From Anthostomella pinea (Eukaryota > Ascomycota > Sordariomycetes > Xylariales > Xylariaceae), in NCBI GenBank assembly GCA_963556695.1, contig CAUWAG010000018.1, positions 4,464,001 to 4,528,000 of the forward strand: a stretch of DNA of 64,000 nt. The letters are read 5' to 3'. Within the stretch, counting starts at the first letter, position 1, and every line of letters starts with the position of its first letter. The notes under the pieces were generated by a model, which worked only from the letters and a program-made list of their open reading frames with translations, was not told the DNA's origin and searched no databases. Shown one piece after another: positions 34,294-44,983 of the stretch. The position numbers were made by a program, and so were the translations under genes.

Positions 34294-35643
34294 TCAATAA
34301 TAATAGTCATCATCGTCCTCCTCATCGTCAAAGCCGTCCATCTGACGGAAGATAGCCATCATCTGTGCGTATTCTTCGTCATCGATGCCATCGTCGTCAG
34401 GATCCGATAGCTCATCTTGGCCACTATCATAGTCCATCTCGCCCTCATACAAGGGACGTCCAAGGGCGTCACTCAGTGCATGACGGCGCCCAGCGAGCTC
34501 CAGAGCCCTGGCGTTTCTTCTTCGCTTCTCTCTGGCCTCTTCATCGCTTTTGTCTCCCGACTCCGAGTCATCATCGTCGCCTTCTTTCTTAGCGGTCTGC
34601 TTCGGCACCTTGGAGAGCGGCACCGAGTTCATGTCCCGAAAAAGCACCGCGGGAGTCTGCCCATCTTGAAAGACGATCTCCAAAGCTGGCCTGCGTTTCG
34701 TCAGGAACCTCAGGAAGTTGTGATGTTCCCTATTAAGGTGGACACCGCGGAAGTCGAGATATCGCAGCTTCGTGCGATATTCCTTGTCGATGAGTTCGTT
34801 CAGGAAGTCGCCCTCGTCCAGGTTGGCTTTGCTACCCTTCTGTGCCGTGATGGTGACCGCTTCGATGTTGTGACAACCCAGAATGATTTCAGGAAATGCC
34901 CTGCCGCCAAGTTTGCGTGTGGACATGAGCTTTACGACTTCGAGGTTTGGCAAGGCCTGGCAGAGCTTCTTGACGCCTGCATCGGTGACATCGAGCGCTA
35001 CTGTCTTCTTGTCAGGGCACAATGGGTCTCCGGCAACAAATACACGTATTCCCGATCGTACGTCGAGGTCGACAGTCATGATGGTGTCAACATCCGAGCT
35101 GAAAATCGTTAGCGTTACAACTCCTTCGACATGACAGACGCGGCTCACTCAGTGAGGCCCATACCGGGCGCGAACACGACCTTGGTGATTTCCTTCATGA
35201 ACTTGCCAGCCTCAAGGACGTTCTTGTCATCAAACCGTAACACCTGATCACCTGGCATATCGGCGCGCCGATACTCCAGCGGGTTCCCCTTCCTCTTTCT
35301 GGCTCTTCGCTGGAACACAGCCCAGCTAGTATTTGCGCTCGGCTGTTCATTCACGCGGGCATCCCATGCCTTTCGCGTCTCCCCTGTCGTCTCCACGATT
35401 GCGGTCTCTCTCTTGTATCGCCTCACGTCGCCGTGCCGCCTTCTTCTCCTTCGCTTCTCCAAACCTCGCGTTCGCGGCGCGCCACTCCGGATCTTTGCAT
35501 TCGGCCTTGTGCTCGGGCCAGTGTTCCTTCTGGCAAGTTCGGTCGCAGTAGTACGCGATCTTGCACCCATTGCAGCGCGACAGATCCGGGTCGTCGTCTT
35601 CTTCAGGCTGGATGCCGCAATTGTCACATTCATATGCGTCCAT
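34294..35643 (-). CDS. MYND zinc-finger protein with acidic C-terminus; apparent frameshift in exon 1
   Basis: ATG 35643 starts a MYND finger: CDNCGIQPEEDDDPDLSRC, CNGCKIAYYCDRTCQKEHW, HKAEC. The following helix (EWRAANARFGEAKEKKAARR) leads into a GA-rich spot at about 35403-35412. There the frame must shift by one to reach ETRKAWDARVNEQPS, FQRRARKRKG and MPGDQVLRF. A 50-nt intron (35148-35099, GTGAGC, CTAAC, TTTCAG) joins GLT to DSDVDTIMTVDLD. Exon 2 reads like an LRR-type repeat region (TDAGVKKLCQALPNLEVVKL, LGGRAFPEIILGCHNIE, LRYLDFRGVHLN). It ends in an acidic tail with FDDEEDDDDYYY. The total is about 430 residues. An extra base in a GAGAGA run, real or a sequencing error, would explain the shift. 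Function is unknown. Confidence 0.75.
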
Positions 35644-36240
35644 GATGGATTCACCTTCCAAACGGTTGCGACGGGCAGTGCATGTGTCTGGGGATACAAA
35701 AGGTGAAGTCAAAGGATGACTTTATCCATACCTGCTCAGGGATGACCCCAGGGATGACCCCAGGGATGACCCCAGCGGAAGCACCCGAGTGAGACGCAGG
35801 GTACCACACCAATGGCCAACGCCTTGCATGGTACCCCTATGTTACGACAGATCATCAGCCTCGGTCCAATCTCCGCCGGCACTTGACGACGCCCTGACCG
35901 ATGCTTCGAAGGGGCTTTGTTTACCTACATTGTGACAGTCACTGGCTATGAGTCAGAGGCATTGTTCTCGCCCTGGATCTTTGTTTTCCTATTTCGTTGA
36001 AGCGAACAATGTGACATCATTATTCGCTGGTACAAAGGACTGGCTTCACTCCATTCGGGATTCAATACAGGCTGCTCTATGTTGCTCCTTGCATACAAGG
36101 CATTGTGGAAGAATGGCTAACGGGACAGAGCACTTTTTCGGAGCTGCTACATAAATATGTGCAGGACGGCATCACTAAACTGGTATCAAACTCACTAAAC
36201 TAACAACAAACTCGGAAACCCAACCATACCTTAACACACC
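35644..36240. other. Intergenic; divergent promoter region
   Basis: It lies between the MYND gene (minus) and an ankyrin gene (plus) and so probably carries both promoters. It includes the 12-bp tandem repeat at 35737-35772 and an AC-rich leader at 36180-36250. Confidence 0.4.
35737..35772 (+). repeat. 12-bp tandem repeat, three copies
   Basis: CAGGGATGACCC is repeated three times without change, followed by a partial fourth copy. It is a simple minisatellite in the upstream region of the MYND gene. Confidence 0.9.
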
Positions 36241-36248
36241 TACCAATT

Positions 36249-38432
36249 CAGCTTACGAAAACGGCTTTCAAGCTGAACTGCGACATCCTCTACCTCATCA
36301 ATGAGCACTTGTGGGCTGGATCCTACCAGGGGACAATCCTGAACTTGTCCCTCACCTGCCAAGCCGTCCACCAGAGTGTATACAGGCAGCTCTTGGTCGC
36401 GGATGCATCCCTAAACCTCCCGTGTGTGGACGGCAGTCACGAAACCTTACCGTGTACGGACAGCACCATCCGCTGCCACTGGGACAACCACGGGTTCCAG
36501 AAAACCCACCATACCCCATCGGCGTTGGCGTTTTTCATAAAGGCCAACAATGCGAATCTTGTCCAACAATACATGGAGTGGACCAGGACAGACCCCAACG
36601 GCGGTCTTCATCTGCCACAAGAATTGCTTACTTGGTATCTCTCTTGCCAAACCCCCCTGCATTATGCGGTGACGTCGAGAGCGACAGCAGTAGTAAAATA
36701 TCTGCTCGAGGCGGGGGCTCAGGCCACCTATAAGTCTTTATTGAGGCGCATGGGGGACCTACACGATCCAATGCTATACAACCCAGTGCTTTACGAGTTG
36801 CCTAGTATGGCGAAGCTACTGATTGAGCACGGCACGCTCAGAGGACTTAAGAAAGAAGAAGACGGCGGGCTCAACTTCGCAGCACTAATAGATAAGGCTC
36901 GGAGTGACGACATGGTCCAAGCACTTCTCTCCGGCCACCCAGACGGGCCAGACCTCGATCAGCTCTGGTCTCTTCCTTATAATGACGACGAGCGAACACG
37001 TAAGACAACGGTTCTTCAACGTACCGCATCCAGACCCCTTGGTGATCGTGGAGAGCCGCGTACCACAGCCACCCTCGAATACATTGTCCAAGCTGGGGCA
37101 AACGTCGATGCTTTGGATGAAGGGACCATCGGCCGGGGGCTCGTCGTCCGCCGTACCGCGTTGAATTACGCTTGCTTGTACACTCATTCTTCGTCCATCC
37201 GGACATTGCTTGAGCTTGGCGCCGACGCGCGAGCTGCAACCAAGCTTGACTTCGGAGGCGTCGAGCTTGTGACCGACCCACAGGGATACAGCCACCGGCA
37301 TAGAAGGGATCGTATCAGTTACAGCCCTCGCAGGAAAGATACCCAGCCCCGCTTGCGATATGCTGCGCCGACGCCCCTGTGGGACCTGCTGCAAGCTGCT
37401 CCTGTCGATGGCGAGCGACTCCTCTACTTGTCTGAACAGGCCGAGCCCGAAAACTGTCTTCGTTACATACCCGAGGAGCGTATTCGCAACTCTCTAAGAA
37501 CCCTGATCACACAAGGCGCGATGGAGGGGATAGAGCAGGGTCTCTACAGCTCAGATGGCAACACTTTGATCGAGGACATCTTCTTCGCTTGCGTTCGATG
37601 CTCCACAGACTCGGTAGAGCTATGGTCGTTGATCTTTGGCTGTGGCACCATCGACGTCCATCGTCGCAACGAAATGGGACAGACGTGCCTGGGGCAGCTG
37701 GTGTCCAGATGTTTCGGAGGCAAGATGCTGCCCGAGCAGTTGTGGAAGCCGAACCTCATGAAGGCCCTCGTCGAATTTGGTGCAGACCCTGACGCTGTAG
37801 ACGGCAGCGGTTTGACACCGCTGCACTACGCAGTCATGTACAGCGACCTCGAGACTATCAAGCTGCTGTTAGACTCGGGAGCCAACCCAGCGAAGCTAGG
37901 TCAAGGTGTGTCTGGGTCTGCAACTCACCGCGCTTTCGGTTCGCCGTTTTCGCCAAAAGGTCCTGTCGCCCGCAAGGTCTTGCCCATACTACGTCGCAAG
38001 TTGCTGAAACACATATCACCTGTACTCGAGGACAGCTATTACGCGGAGGGGTCAACGCATAGGCTCCGTATCTTACGGAAGAAGGTCTGGCATCCGACAC
38101 TTACCGCGGCCGCCCTCGATCGCGTGATCGGGAACAAATCCCTCGCCTTGATGGACGATGCCAAAGCCCGCGCGTACGCTGTTATGACCATATTGTCGCC
38201 TTGGGAGGAGTCCTGCGTGGATGGTAATGGGAAGACACCGCGAGAGGTCGCCGAAGGCCTTGGGCTGCTTGCAAAGGGCGAGCAACTGCAGTTCTTTGAC
38301 TGCGAGAGCCCCTTCTACGATCATGGCGGAGATATCGCGGAATACAACTATATCGACCATCTTGCCAGAACTCGATGGTGCAGGCAAAGATGTGGTTTTG
38401 CGCTTAGATGTGGGTTTGCGTGTCACTTCTGA
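36249..38432 (+). CDS. Ankyrin-repeat protein with an F-box-like N-terminus
   Basis: The open frame runs through to TGA at 38430-38432, about 720 residues. No in-frame ATG lies near the start of homology. The frame is open at the splice-acceptor-like ATTCAG before 36252, so a short upstream exon probably carries the start. Early residues (AFKLNCDILYLINEHL, LNLSLTCQAVHQSVYRQL) resemble the F-box or 2EXR-like start of fungal ankyrin proteins. Ankyrin units: QTPLHYAVTSRATAVVKYLL near residue 120, RTALNYACLYTHSSSIRTLL near 290, GLTPLHYAVMYSDLETIKLL near 510. Long spacers separate them. The frame is intact. Likely a substrate adaptor; the partner is unknown. Confidence 0.78.
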   Translation, partial: QLTKTAFKLNCDILYLINEHLWAGSYQGTILNLSLTCQAVHQSVYRQLLVADASLNLPCVDGSHETLPCTDSTIRCHWDNHGFQKTHHTPSALAFFIKANNANLVQQYMEWTRTDPNGGLHLPQELLTWYLSCQTPLHYAVTSRATAVVKYLLEAGAQATYKSLLRRMGDLHDPMLYNPVLYELPSMAKLLIEHGTLRGLKKEEDGGLNFAALIDKARSDDMVQALLSGHPDGPDLDQLWSLPYNDDERTRKTTVLQRTASRPLGDRGEPRTTATLEYIVQAGANVDALDEGTIGRGLVVRRTALNYACLYTHSSSIRTLLELGADARAATKLDFGGVELVTDPQGYSHRHRRDRISYSPRRKDTQPRLRYAAPTPLWDLLQAAPVDGERLLYLSEQAEPENCLRYIPEERIRNSLRTLITQGAMEGIEQGLYSSDGNTLIEDIFFACVRCSTDSVELWSLIFGCGTIDVHRRNEMGQTCLGQLVSRCFGGKMLPEQLWKPNLMKALVEFGADPDAVDGSGLTPLHYAVMYSDLETIKLLLDSGANPAKLGQGVSGSATHRAFGSPFSPKGPVARKVLPILRRKLLKHISPVLEDSYYAEGSTHRLRILRKKVWHPTLTAAALDRVIGNKSLALMDDAKARAYAVMTILSPWEESCVDGNGKTPREVAEGLGLLAKGEQLQFFDCESPFYDHGGDIAEYNYIDHLARTRWCRQRCGFALRCGFACHF

Positions 38433-39779
38433 AAAGCTTTCCCGCCGCCTCTAATGGACAGAAACGCCACCGGTTGGCAGCCTCCTGTAAGGTCTAGCCA
38501 TCGAGGTATCATTCCTGAACACTCCAGTTCGGTCGAAAAGGCCAAGTAGCCACTCAGAGGTAAGTTAGTACCTTAGGTAATTCTCTCATAGCAACAGTGC
38601 TGAAGCACCACGGCGACCACCGTACTGTAATACTAGCATTTCTAAGATAACACTCTATTGACTCCTTCGTGATTTTCATGCTATGTGTGGGCAGAATCCA
38701 CCTTTGTATGTAGCCAGTATGAGTGTGGCAGCAGGGGTGTCGTGGCCATGGGCCACACCCCACTTATTTGGTGTATAAACGCTGCCAACGGACAGTAGAT
38801 AGACCATTATCAAGACAACAACGCTGAGTCGTCCATACCGCTGTCACCGCGATTCCGGTTTTGCCCACACTATGCTTATTGTGTTCGCGGCTTCCAGGGT
38901 CGTAGAGTAAATACATAGTACTGCTATGATGCAAGAATCCACTGCCCGCTGGCCCTTTGGATGACTTGCTCTGTTAGTTGGGTATGGCCAGACCCCGCGG
39001 GGGGAATGGGGGATGATTTGAGCTGCTTGGCGATTCTCACGAACTCGAGTTCGACCCTTCCGCGAAATACATATAGCATCTCACTCTACGTCACTTGGAG
39101 ATTTACTTCGGGCAATGCTGGCTCTGTCACAGTGTTCATCCATCCTTATCGATCCCGGCACGGACAGTACATTCTGTGCATTCCTACAAGCCTTCACAGA
39201 CCAAGGTCATGTAGTCTGGTCTCGTTTCTTCCCTTGAGTAGTCCTTCAGTTGTAGTGTGCGTTCAACGCGTCGCTGCGCCAGTCGGGTTGAAAAGGGGGT
39301 TTCTCACTATCCACGAGTTTCAATGCATGCAAATTCGGTCCGCGCGCATCGATCGCACTAAGGTGAACTGACATCGATTTGGAAAGGTGATTCCAGTTTT
39401 GAGTTGCATGAGGACGTGGGCCTGCATCACTCACTTTGGATGCTATGGGATGTGTTACCACGGATACCACACCCACTTCTGGTGGCACCAGCCCAAGTAG
39501 TCCAACAACGCGAGATGAATGCTGCTGCTGCCTTGTTGACAACAACTTCCACTACAGGGCATCAGCTGCCGGGGTCACCTTTCCAACACACCTATCTCGT
39601 GCCTGAAGATGTCGGTCGATTGTTGCGCACGCGTCCTGCGGGTTACGTATTTTCCCGTCAACATAACAACGCGCCCTCGATCAGCAACACAGTGACCCGC
39701 CCAGGTGGCAGCCGAAAGGTCGGTAAGTCTTCTCTGATTCTACACCTGATGCACCTTTTCTCCATGCCTGAGGAGTCCC
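38433..39779. other. Intergenic, no supported gene
   Basis: Short frames without family features. No repeat from elsewhere in the window is seen here. Confidence 0.4.
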
Positions 39780-40145
39780 TCCTTCACCCACGTCGAAATT
39801 TCTTCACCCCAGGTCTCCCAGCCCCTCCATCCCAGCACTTCCTCCAGCACTTCTTCCACCACCACTCCTACCTCTGTTTCTTGTCAACCCTACGCCCACA
39901 ATTCCCTTCATCCAGATCACCTGCCACCTTTCCATCACCTTTTCCCTATCGTCCTTTGCTCCAATCATGTTTTCCTCCCACCAGCTTCCTCGCATCACCT
40001 TTTTCACGTCATCCTTTCCAACCATCACTTTTATCTTTCCACCAGCTTTTCCTCCCACCAGCTCGTCCTCCCACCGCCCTTCCCACGCGTCGGCTTTTTC
40101 ACGCGTCACCTTTTCCTCGCGCCACCTTTCCAACACCTCAATAGT
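39780..40145 (+). repeat. Polypyrimidine-rich degenerate repeat tract
   Basis: About 365 bp with strong strand asymmetry: the plus strand is mostly C and T. Recurrent words are CACCTTTTC, CCTTTCC and TTTTCCTCCCACCAGC. Open frames on both strands here reflect low complexity rather than genes. The tract may be a decayed minisatellite. Confidence 0.7.
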
Positions 40146-40375
40146 ACTCACCAATCACCACCTCACTTACATGTATCCTCTCGCCCTCTTCTCATCTCTC
40201 AGCTCTCCTCCTTCTACCTCTCCTCCTTCTACCGCGCCCTCTTCGCGATTCCCTCTCCCGACAGACTGCTCCTCCATCAGTGCTACTCTGCACACTAAGG
40301 TACATCACCTTCTCCTCGGCAGCGTCGCATGCTCCTCTCCATTCACCTTCACCATCGCAGCTGAATGGCGCTCAG

Positions 40376-40764
40376 ATAGGCGCTGAGTCACTCCTTTCCG
40401 TGCAGGCCAACACCACCCAAGCCCATGATGCATTGCTAACCGTCGACACTTTCACAGGCATACCAGGTCCGTACCGCCCTCATCTCCTACCATCACCATC
40501 TTTCGTGCCTCCAAGCTAACACCTCCCAGAAAACTGCCATCCCTCCCAATGGCGTGCGCATCCTCATGAGTTGTACATCATCTCCAAGGTTCGTCCTCAC
40601 TAGCTCCATCTCGCTGCCACTCGGCTAACCCACACCCGCCATCCAGAAACATCATTCTTCATCATCTACACCTGGCTTCAAGGGTCAGGGGCGGGTACAC
40701 GCGGTTGGTCCTCCTCCCCTTTGCCCATCGGCTGACCTCCTCTTAGATCGCCACACCGAACTAG
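40376..40764 (+). CDS. Possible small multi-intron gene, 3' part only
   Basis: Three consecutive segments are joined by well-formed introns, each with a donor, a CTAAC or CTGAC branch site and a CAG/TAG acceptor: 40467-40529, 40589-40646 and 40695-40746. The joined frame reads QLNGAQIGAESLLSVQANTT, then TVDTFTGIPENCHPSQWRAH, HELYIISK, a Ser-rich stretch and a stop at 40762-40764. The repeated fit of phase and signals argues for real splicing. The 5' exons lie in or beyond the pyrimidine-rich tract and could not be placed. The family is not recognised. Confidence 0.35.
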
Positions 40765-42416
40765 GGCCTCCTTATCAATCCCCTGCTCCACAACACGTAA
40801 TTATACTCACGCCACCGCATAGGCACGTCGGCCGACCGCGAAAGCGGGGCGCGTCCGATCCCCGAAGTGCGGTGGATGTCGAGTCCCTGAACCTCCGTTA
40901 TCCGGCCAGTCTTCTGGTTTAGGGTTTCGGGGAGGTATGCTCGTGGCCTATAGTGAGTACCATTTCCCTTCCACCCTTCCCCTCTCCCACCCCACTTGGA
41001 CCATGTCTCGGTACCACGTCCGACCCTGTCTTGTCCCACGAGGCATATCTCTCGAGACATGTACCCGAACAACCTCCCACTTCTTCCAAGACGAACTAAC
41101 CTCCTTCTCTCGCAGTGGCGATCCGAACCTAGCACGCCGGGGAGTTCTTCCATCCGATCTTAGGTGACACAGCGTGTATTCAGTGAAAGTGGCGACCGCA
41201 TCCGAAGCCAGTGCACGGGCTGTTAGCTCTCGGGCGCAGTTGCGTTTGGATAAGACCTATTAGAAGGTGCGGGAGCCATGGTGACGAGACAACTCGATAA
41301 CCCTGGCAAACAAAGGGGAGCGAGACTGGGGGCTTTTGGCTTGGTGTGGTGCGACCATTTGAGAGACGTGCTGCTTCTGCTTGGGTTGGTTGTTTTGGTC
41401 TTCCTTCCTGTCGGATGTTGGTGGTCTCGAGAGAGAAATTGGAACGGCGCGGTTGTGATGTGCAGTTCTGATAGGCTTGCCCGAACGGACGATTGCGCTT
41501 CATGGCGCTCGGTCCAGACATATTGTAGTTCATCAATGAAATCTAGTATCTTGTATCTCTGAGCTATTGTCATGTCTAGTGAACCTGGGGTAGCTGTTGA
41601 GTTAACGACGGCCGGTGGGCTATGGCGGCGAATGGCTGATGTCCTGATCACCGAGTATGAGGCAAGTGTTCAAGCCGTGTTCTCTAGACGTCGTAGACGT
41701 TTGGCCTAAAGTCCATAGGTAGCGACGAGTACTGTAGTACTGTGCCGATATCATTTCAGCCAGGTGATCAGGCTGAACAATGCCATTGAAGGGGCCCAGA
41801 TATCTTCAAGCCACGTCCGTCGTCTTCTTCCTGGGGTGCACGTGACATTACCTTACATGAAGACGCCAGCGGAGCAGCCCACAGCGCCGGGGGACACGGT
41901 AGGCCTGGCGCGGCCCCGTACGCCGGCATTTGCGCGCATTATTGAAGCAGTAGCAGATCGATCCGCGCGAGTTCAACGACGCCTACGAATATCTAGTGTC
42001 AATATAAGTGCACAACCATCAAGCCACAAGATCAGCCACGAGATACGCTCGTACATGAATGCTGGAGTACTATGTAGCAACCAATCTCGCTGGAACACAA
42101 ACTGGTCGTTATGAGCTATGGACTCTGCTGTAGTAGTAAGTTACATGGCATTCTACAGCAGCAGAACTTCCACTGGCACAGGCTCGCGGGCGTGATAGCA
42201 GTGAATCGACCCAAACGCTTTCAAGATAAACTTCTGTGGTCATCCTTGTTAAAGTAAGATAGCACACAGTCCGTCTGAAGCCGGTCACAATCCACAGCGC
42301 CTCTTGACTCTGATAACGGCAAGCCAGACCAATGAGTCACCCCGAAATAGACTTTCAGAGAAGGGCCATTGCGAACTTCCTTGCTATACGGTGTTTATTA
42401 TGCTCCAAATTCTTGC
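40765..42416. other. Intergenic, with one unrecognised minus-strand frame
   Basis: A minus-strand frame at 41651-41223 (142 codons, containing MTIAQRYKILDFIDELQYVW) has some protein-like character but no family match and a low-complexity second half. The plus strand near 40830 spells GRPRKRG, an AT-hook-like string, but in a frame with stops. Nothing else is supported. Confidence 0.3.
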
Positions 42417-42503
42417 ATTCCCGTGGGGTAGTGGTCCAGCCCGTTTGTTCACGATCCCGTCTGTAAGCAGCAAAAGACGCCGGTTCGAGTCCACCCGGGT
42501 ATG
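42417..42503 (+). tRNA. tRNA-like Pol III unit, possibly a tRNA pseudogene
   Basis: ATTCCCG (42417) can pair with CGGGTAT (42496-42502) at six of seven positions. GGGT..GCCC forms a D-stem around AGTGGTCCA. The T-loop TTCGAGT follows GGTTCGAGTCC, a good B box. TGGTCCAGCC is a fair A box. A run of eight or more T residues begins at 42506, as expected of a Pol III terminator. The anticodon arm is not convincing (about 21 nt between TTTGT and GCAAA), and the T-stem has two mismatches. It could be a decayed tRNA with an intron or a tRNA-derived SINE head. Confidence 0.4.
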
Positions 42504-42513
42504 TCTTTTTTTT

Positions 42514-43323
42514 CTTTTTCGGATTCCCCTTCGTCCCCGTCCCATCACGTCTACGATCCACAGTGCATCATTCATGACGTACTGCTTATTGGCGAATGTT
42601 GCACCGGTTCCCAGATCGCCGTGCAGCCTAATTACTTGACAAGTCATGCTGCGCGTCATGCTCGAGGCACCCATGAGCAACGCCTGCAAGCCGATTTAAG
42701 CTGGATTGCTCAGCGGGCTGGCCAAGCTCCGCCGAAGTTCGATCTCGTCGTTGACTGCAAACTCACAGATAACCCGACCTCAACGCCGCAGTGCAGCCTG
42801 TACAAAGGCCAATTGAGTTGAGCTTTTGTCGTCTTGCTGTTGTGTGGCACGCAAGCCACCGTGGCGTCAGGAGGTGGTAGTGCACTTATTAGGGGCTATT
42901 AAGGCATTTTGGGGTTAATTGGCCACAACAACAACTCCAGGACAACACAACCAGCACCGAATACAGGAAAATCAACCATATGAACCATCCAAGAACCATT
43001 TGAAACTTGCCCATTAAGTGTTAGGGATTCTTCCGCTTGCTCCTGGGCCCGTGGCATACAGGGGTAGAGGGTCGTTCATGATCTCCTTCAGAAGCTTTGC
43101 AGATATCTCACGCCGTTATGTGTATGAGTGGTGTGCCTATCTGGTTGATCTCCTGAAAGGCATGACTTCACGAATTTCATTACAAGGTTATTCTATATAT
43201 CACTGTTTGTATTTATACATACGCTGTGAGAAGCGTGGCGACAGCAACTGAATCAGCACCCACACACCCCTTGCTGCCCTTCTTCACTGCTCGAACATGT
43301 GCCAGTGGCGATAGTGTCGCCAG
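42514..43323. other. Intergenic, no gene seen
   Basis: No supported coding or repeat feature. It is the downstream flank of the secreted Ser/Thr-rich protein gene. Confidence 0.4.
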
Positions 43324-44983
43324 CTAGACAATGTCACACCCAATCCCCGCAATCTCCGCAATCTCGTTCTGGCAAATGGGTGGTGGCACATCACCAATAT
43401 CGGAAGAGTCTGTAGTTGTGGTAGTCGGTGGCGGCGGAAGCTGTGTCGTTGAAACAGACAGTGTCACCCAAGGGAAGCACCCGTAGCATACGATCTCGTT
43501 CGTGTCCGAAGTGGTTGTGCTCGTTTGGAAGGGCTGCATCGTGGGTCCGCATTGACACCACGTATATGGTCCTGTCGGGCCGCCTCCCGTGTAGAAGGTC
43601 CTGTGTCGGTTAGTTATGATCATTACGCATGGGACGTAGTATGCCAGGGCTCTGAGGTGTTCGGGGACAGCGGGGCCAACTCACGAAGATACCTGGCATC
43701 CGCTAGGGTACGTCGTCGATTGTGAAGTCAACGAGATGGTCTCGGACGGCAGAGTGGAAAAGGCACAGTAACTCGTTGTTGCGTGAGGTACTGGCGACAA
43801 TGGACCATTGTTTCCGCAGAAGCACCAAGACGCCGGCTCCACATTCACGCCTATCAAGCTGTTGTTGTCTTCATTGCACCGAGGTGACGTGACTGCAGGC
43901 GGCATGGAGGTTGTGGTGACCATCGTAGTCGAGGACGCACCCCGGGTCATAGTCCGAGTTGAAGAGGGCAGTGAGCTCGGAATGGAAATGATCGAAGATG
44001 AGGAAGCGGTGCCAAATGCGGCGTCGATCTTTGACTGCGCATTTGCTGCTGCTTGGGCGTCTTCGCTCGGGCTCTCTTAGGTGCTGCCCCAATCTTCCCA
44101 AGTTATAGCGACGGCAGTCGTTAGGGAACTCGATGTGCTGGAGGAGCTGCTGGATGAGCTTGTTTGGGTAGTCGAAGACGCCTAACCTTCATTAGCGAAA
44201 AATCTTTATCAGGAGGGTCTGCGAACTTACCGTAGTGGTAGAGGGACTCTGGGTCTGCTTCGTTGTAGGGTCGTCTGTTGGCTTGTCGTCTGTTGAATCG
44301 ATGGTAGGGTTCCCATTGCTGCCAACAGTAATTCTGCCCCTTTGTTAGAAAAAGATTATGTTCAGTTGAGCCTACGGGTGGTGCTCACGATGGGAAATCC
44401 CGGACAGGCGGGTTGGGCGGAGGCGGGTATACGCCTGCATCGTCGGAAATTCCGAAAAGAGCCACTCCCTCTTCACCAGGGGGACAAAATGAGCAGCTAT
44501 GCAACACGGGTACCTCGGTACCGTCAATCCTCGTGTGCGTATTGGTGGTGACGGAGGTCAAAGTTGACGTCGACACGTGTGTTGGCGGCGGAAACGTAAT
44601 CAGTATGGGGGGCGACGTCTTCGTTGAGGAAGTCGTGGTGGAGGATGAAGATGATACTGTGTTCGACATATCAAAGTCCGATGTGAACAAAGATGTTGAG
44701 GAAGTCGTGGTGGGGGGTGGAGATGATACTGTGTTCGACATATCAAAGTCCGATGTGGTCAAAGATGGCGGCTGGGATGGATTTGATGAAGAAGGCGAAG
44801 ACGACGTCAGGCTTGGCAAGGTGAACGTCGTGTTCAAAAAGCTTCGCGGATGGTAGGCATGTCCGGAGGCTGGAACGGGTGAGGTCCAATGCGTCCGCTT
44901 GGAACTTCGCCACTCATCGTACCGTGAAGAAGGGCTTGAGAAATGAGGAATGTCAAGAACGGGTGCCGTCGCATGTGCTCCAT
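43324..44983 (-). pseudogene. Secreted Ser/Thr/Pro-rich protein, five exons, one in-frame stop
   Basis: Exons 44983-44923, 44869-44389, 44333-44231, 44181-43685 and 43600-43324 join in phase with GT..AG introns of 49-84 bp, giving a 472-residue frame. It starts with a signal peptide (MEHMRRHPFLTFLISQALL). Long Ser/Thr/Pro stretches, likely O-glycosylated, follow. Cys-containing blocks are WCFCGNNGPLSP and WCQCGPTMQPF, the latter followed by VCYGC. This is a pattern of fungal cell-wall or secreted proteins. A TAA at 44077-44079 in exon 4 (GST-stop-ESPSED) breaks the frame; CAA-to-TAA would explain it. Exon 2 holds a 72-bp tandem duplication. Apart from the stop, splice sites and phase are coherent, so the lesion looks recent. 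The exact family is not recognised. Confidence 0.65.
44626..44769 (-). repeat. 72-bp coding tandem duplication (24 residues)
   Basis: Units 44626-44697 and 44698-44769 differ at only a few positions and keep the reading frame of exon 2. Each encodes TSDFDMSNTVSS followed by a Pro/Ser/Thr run. Confidence 0.9.

Noticed and set aside
39404..40144. Open frame of 246 codons on the plus strand
   Set aside because: The second half is pure pyrimidine-rich low complexity (Pro/Phe/Ser/His), the first half has no homology, and an equally long frame exists on the opposite strand.
40828..40848. AT-hook-like string GRPRKRG
   Set aside because: It lies in a frame broken by stops nearby and is not consistent with the phase of the preceding introns.
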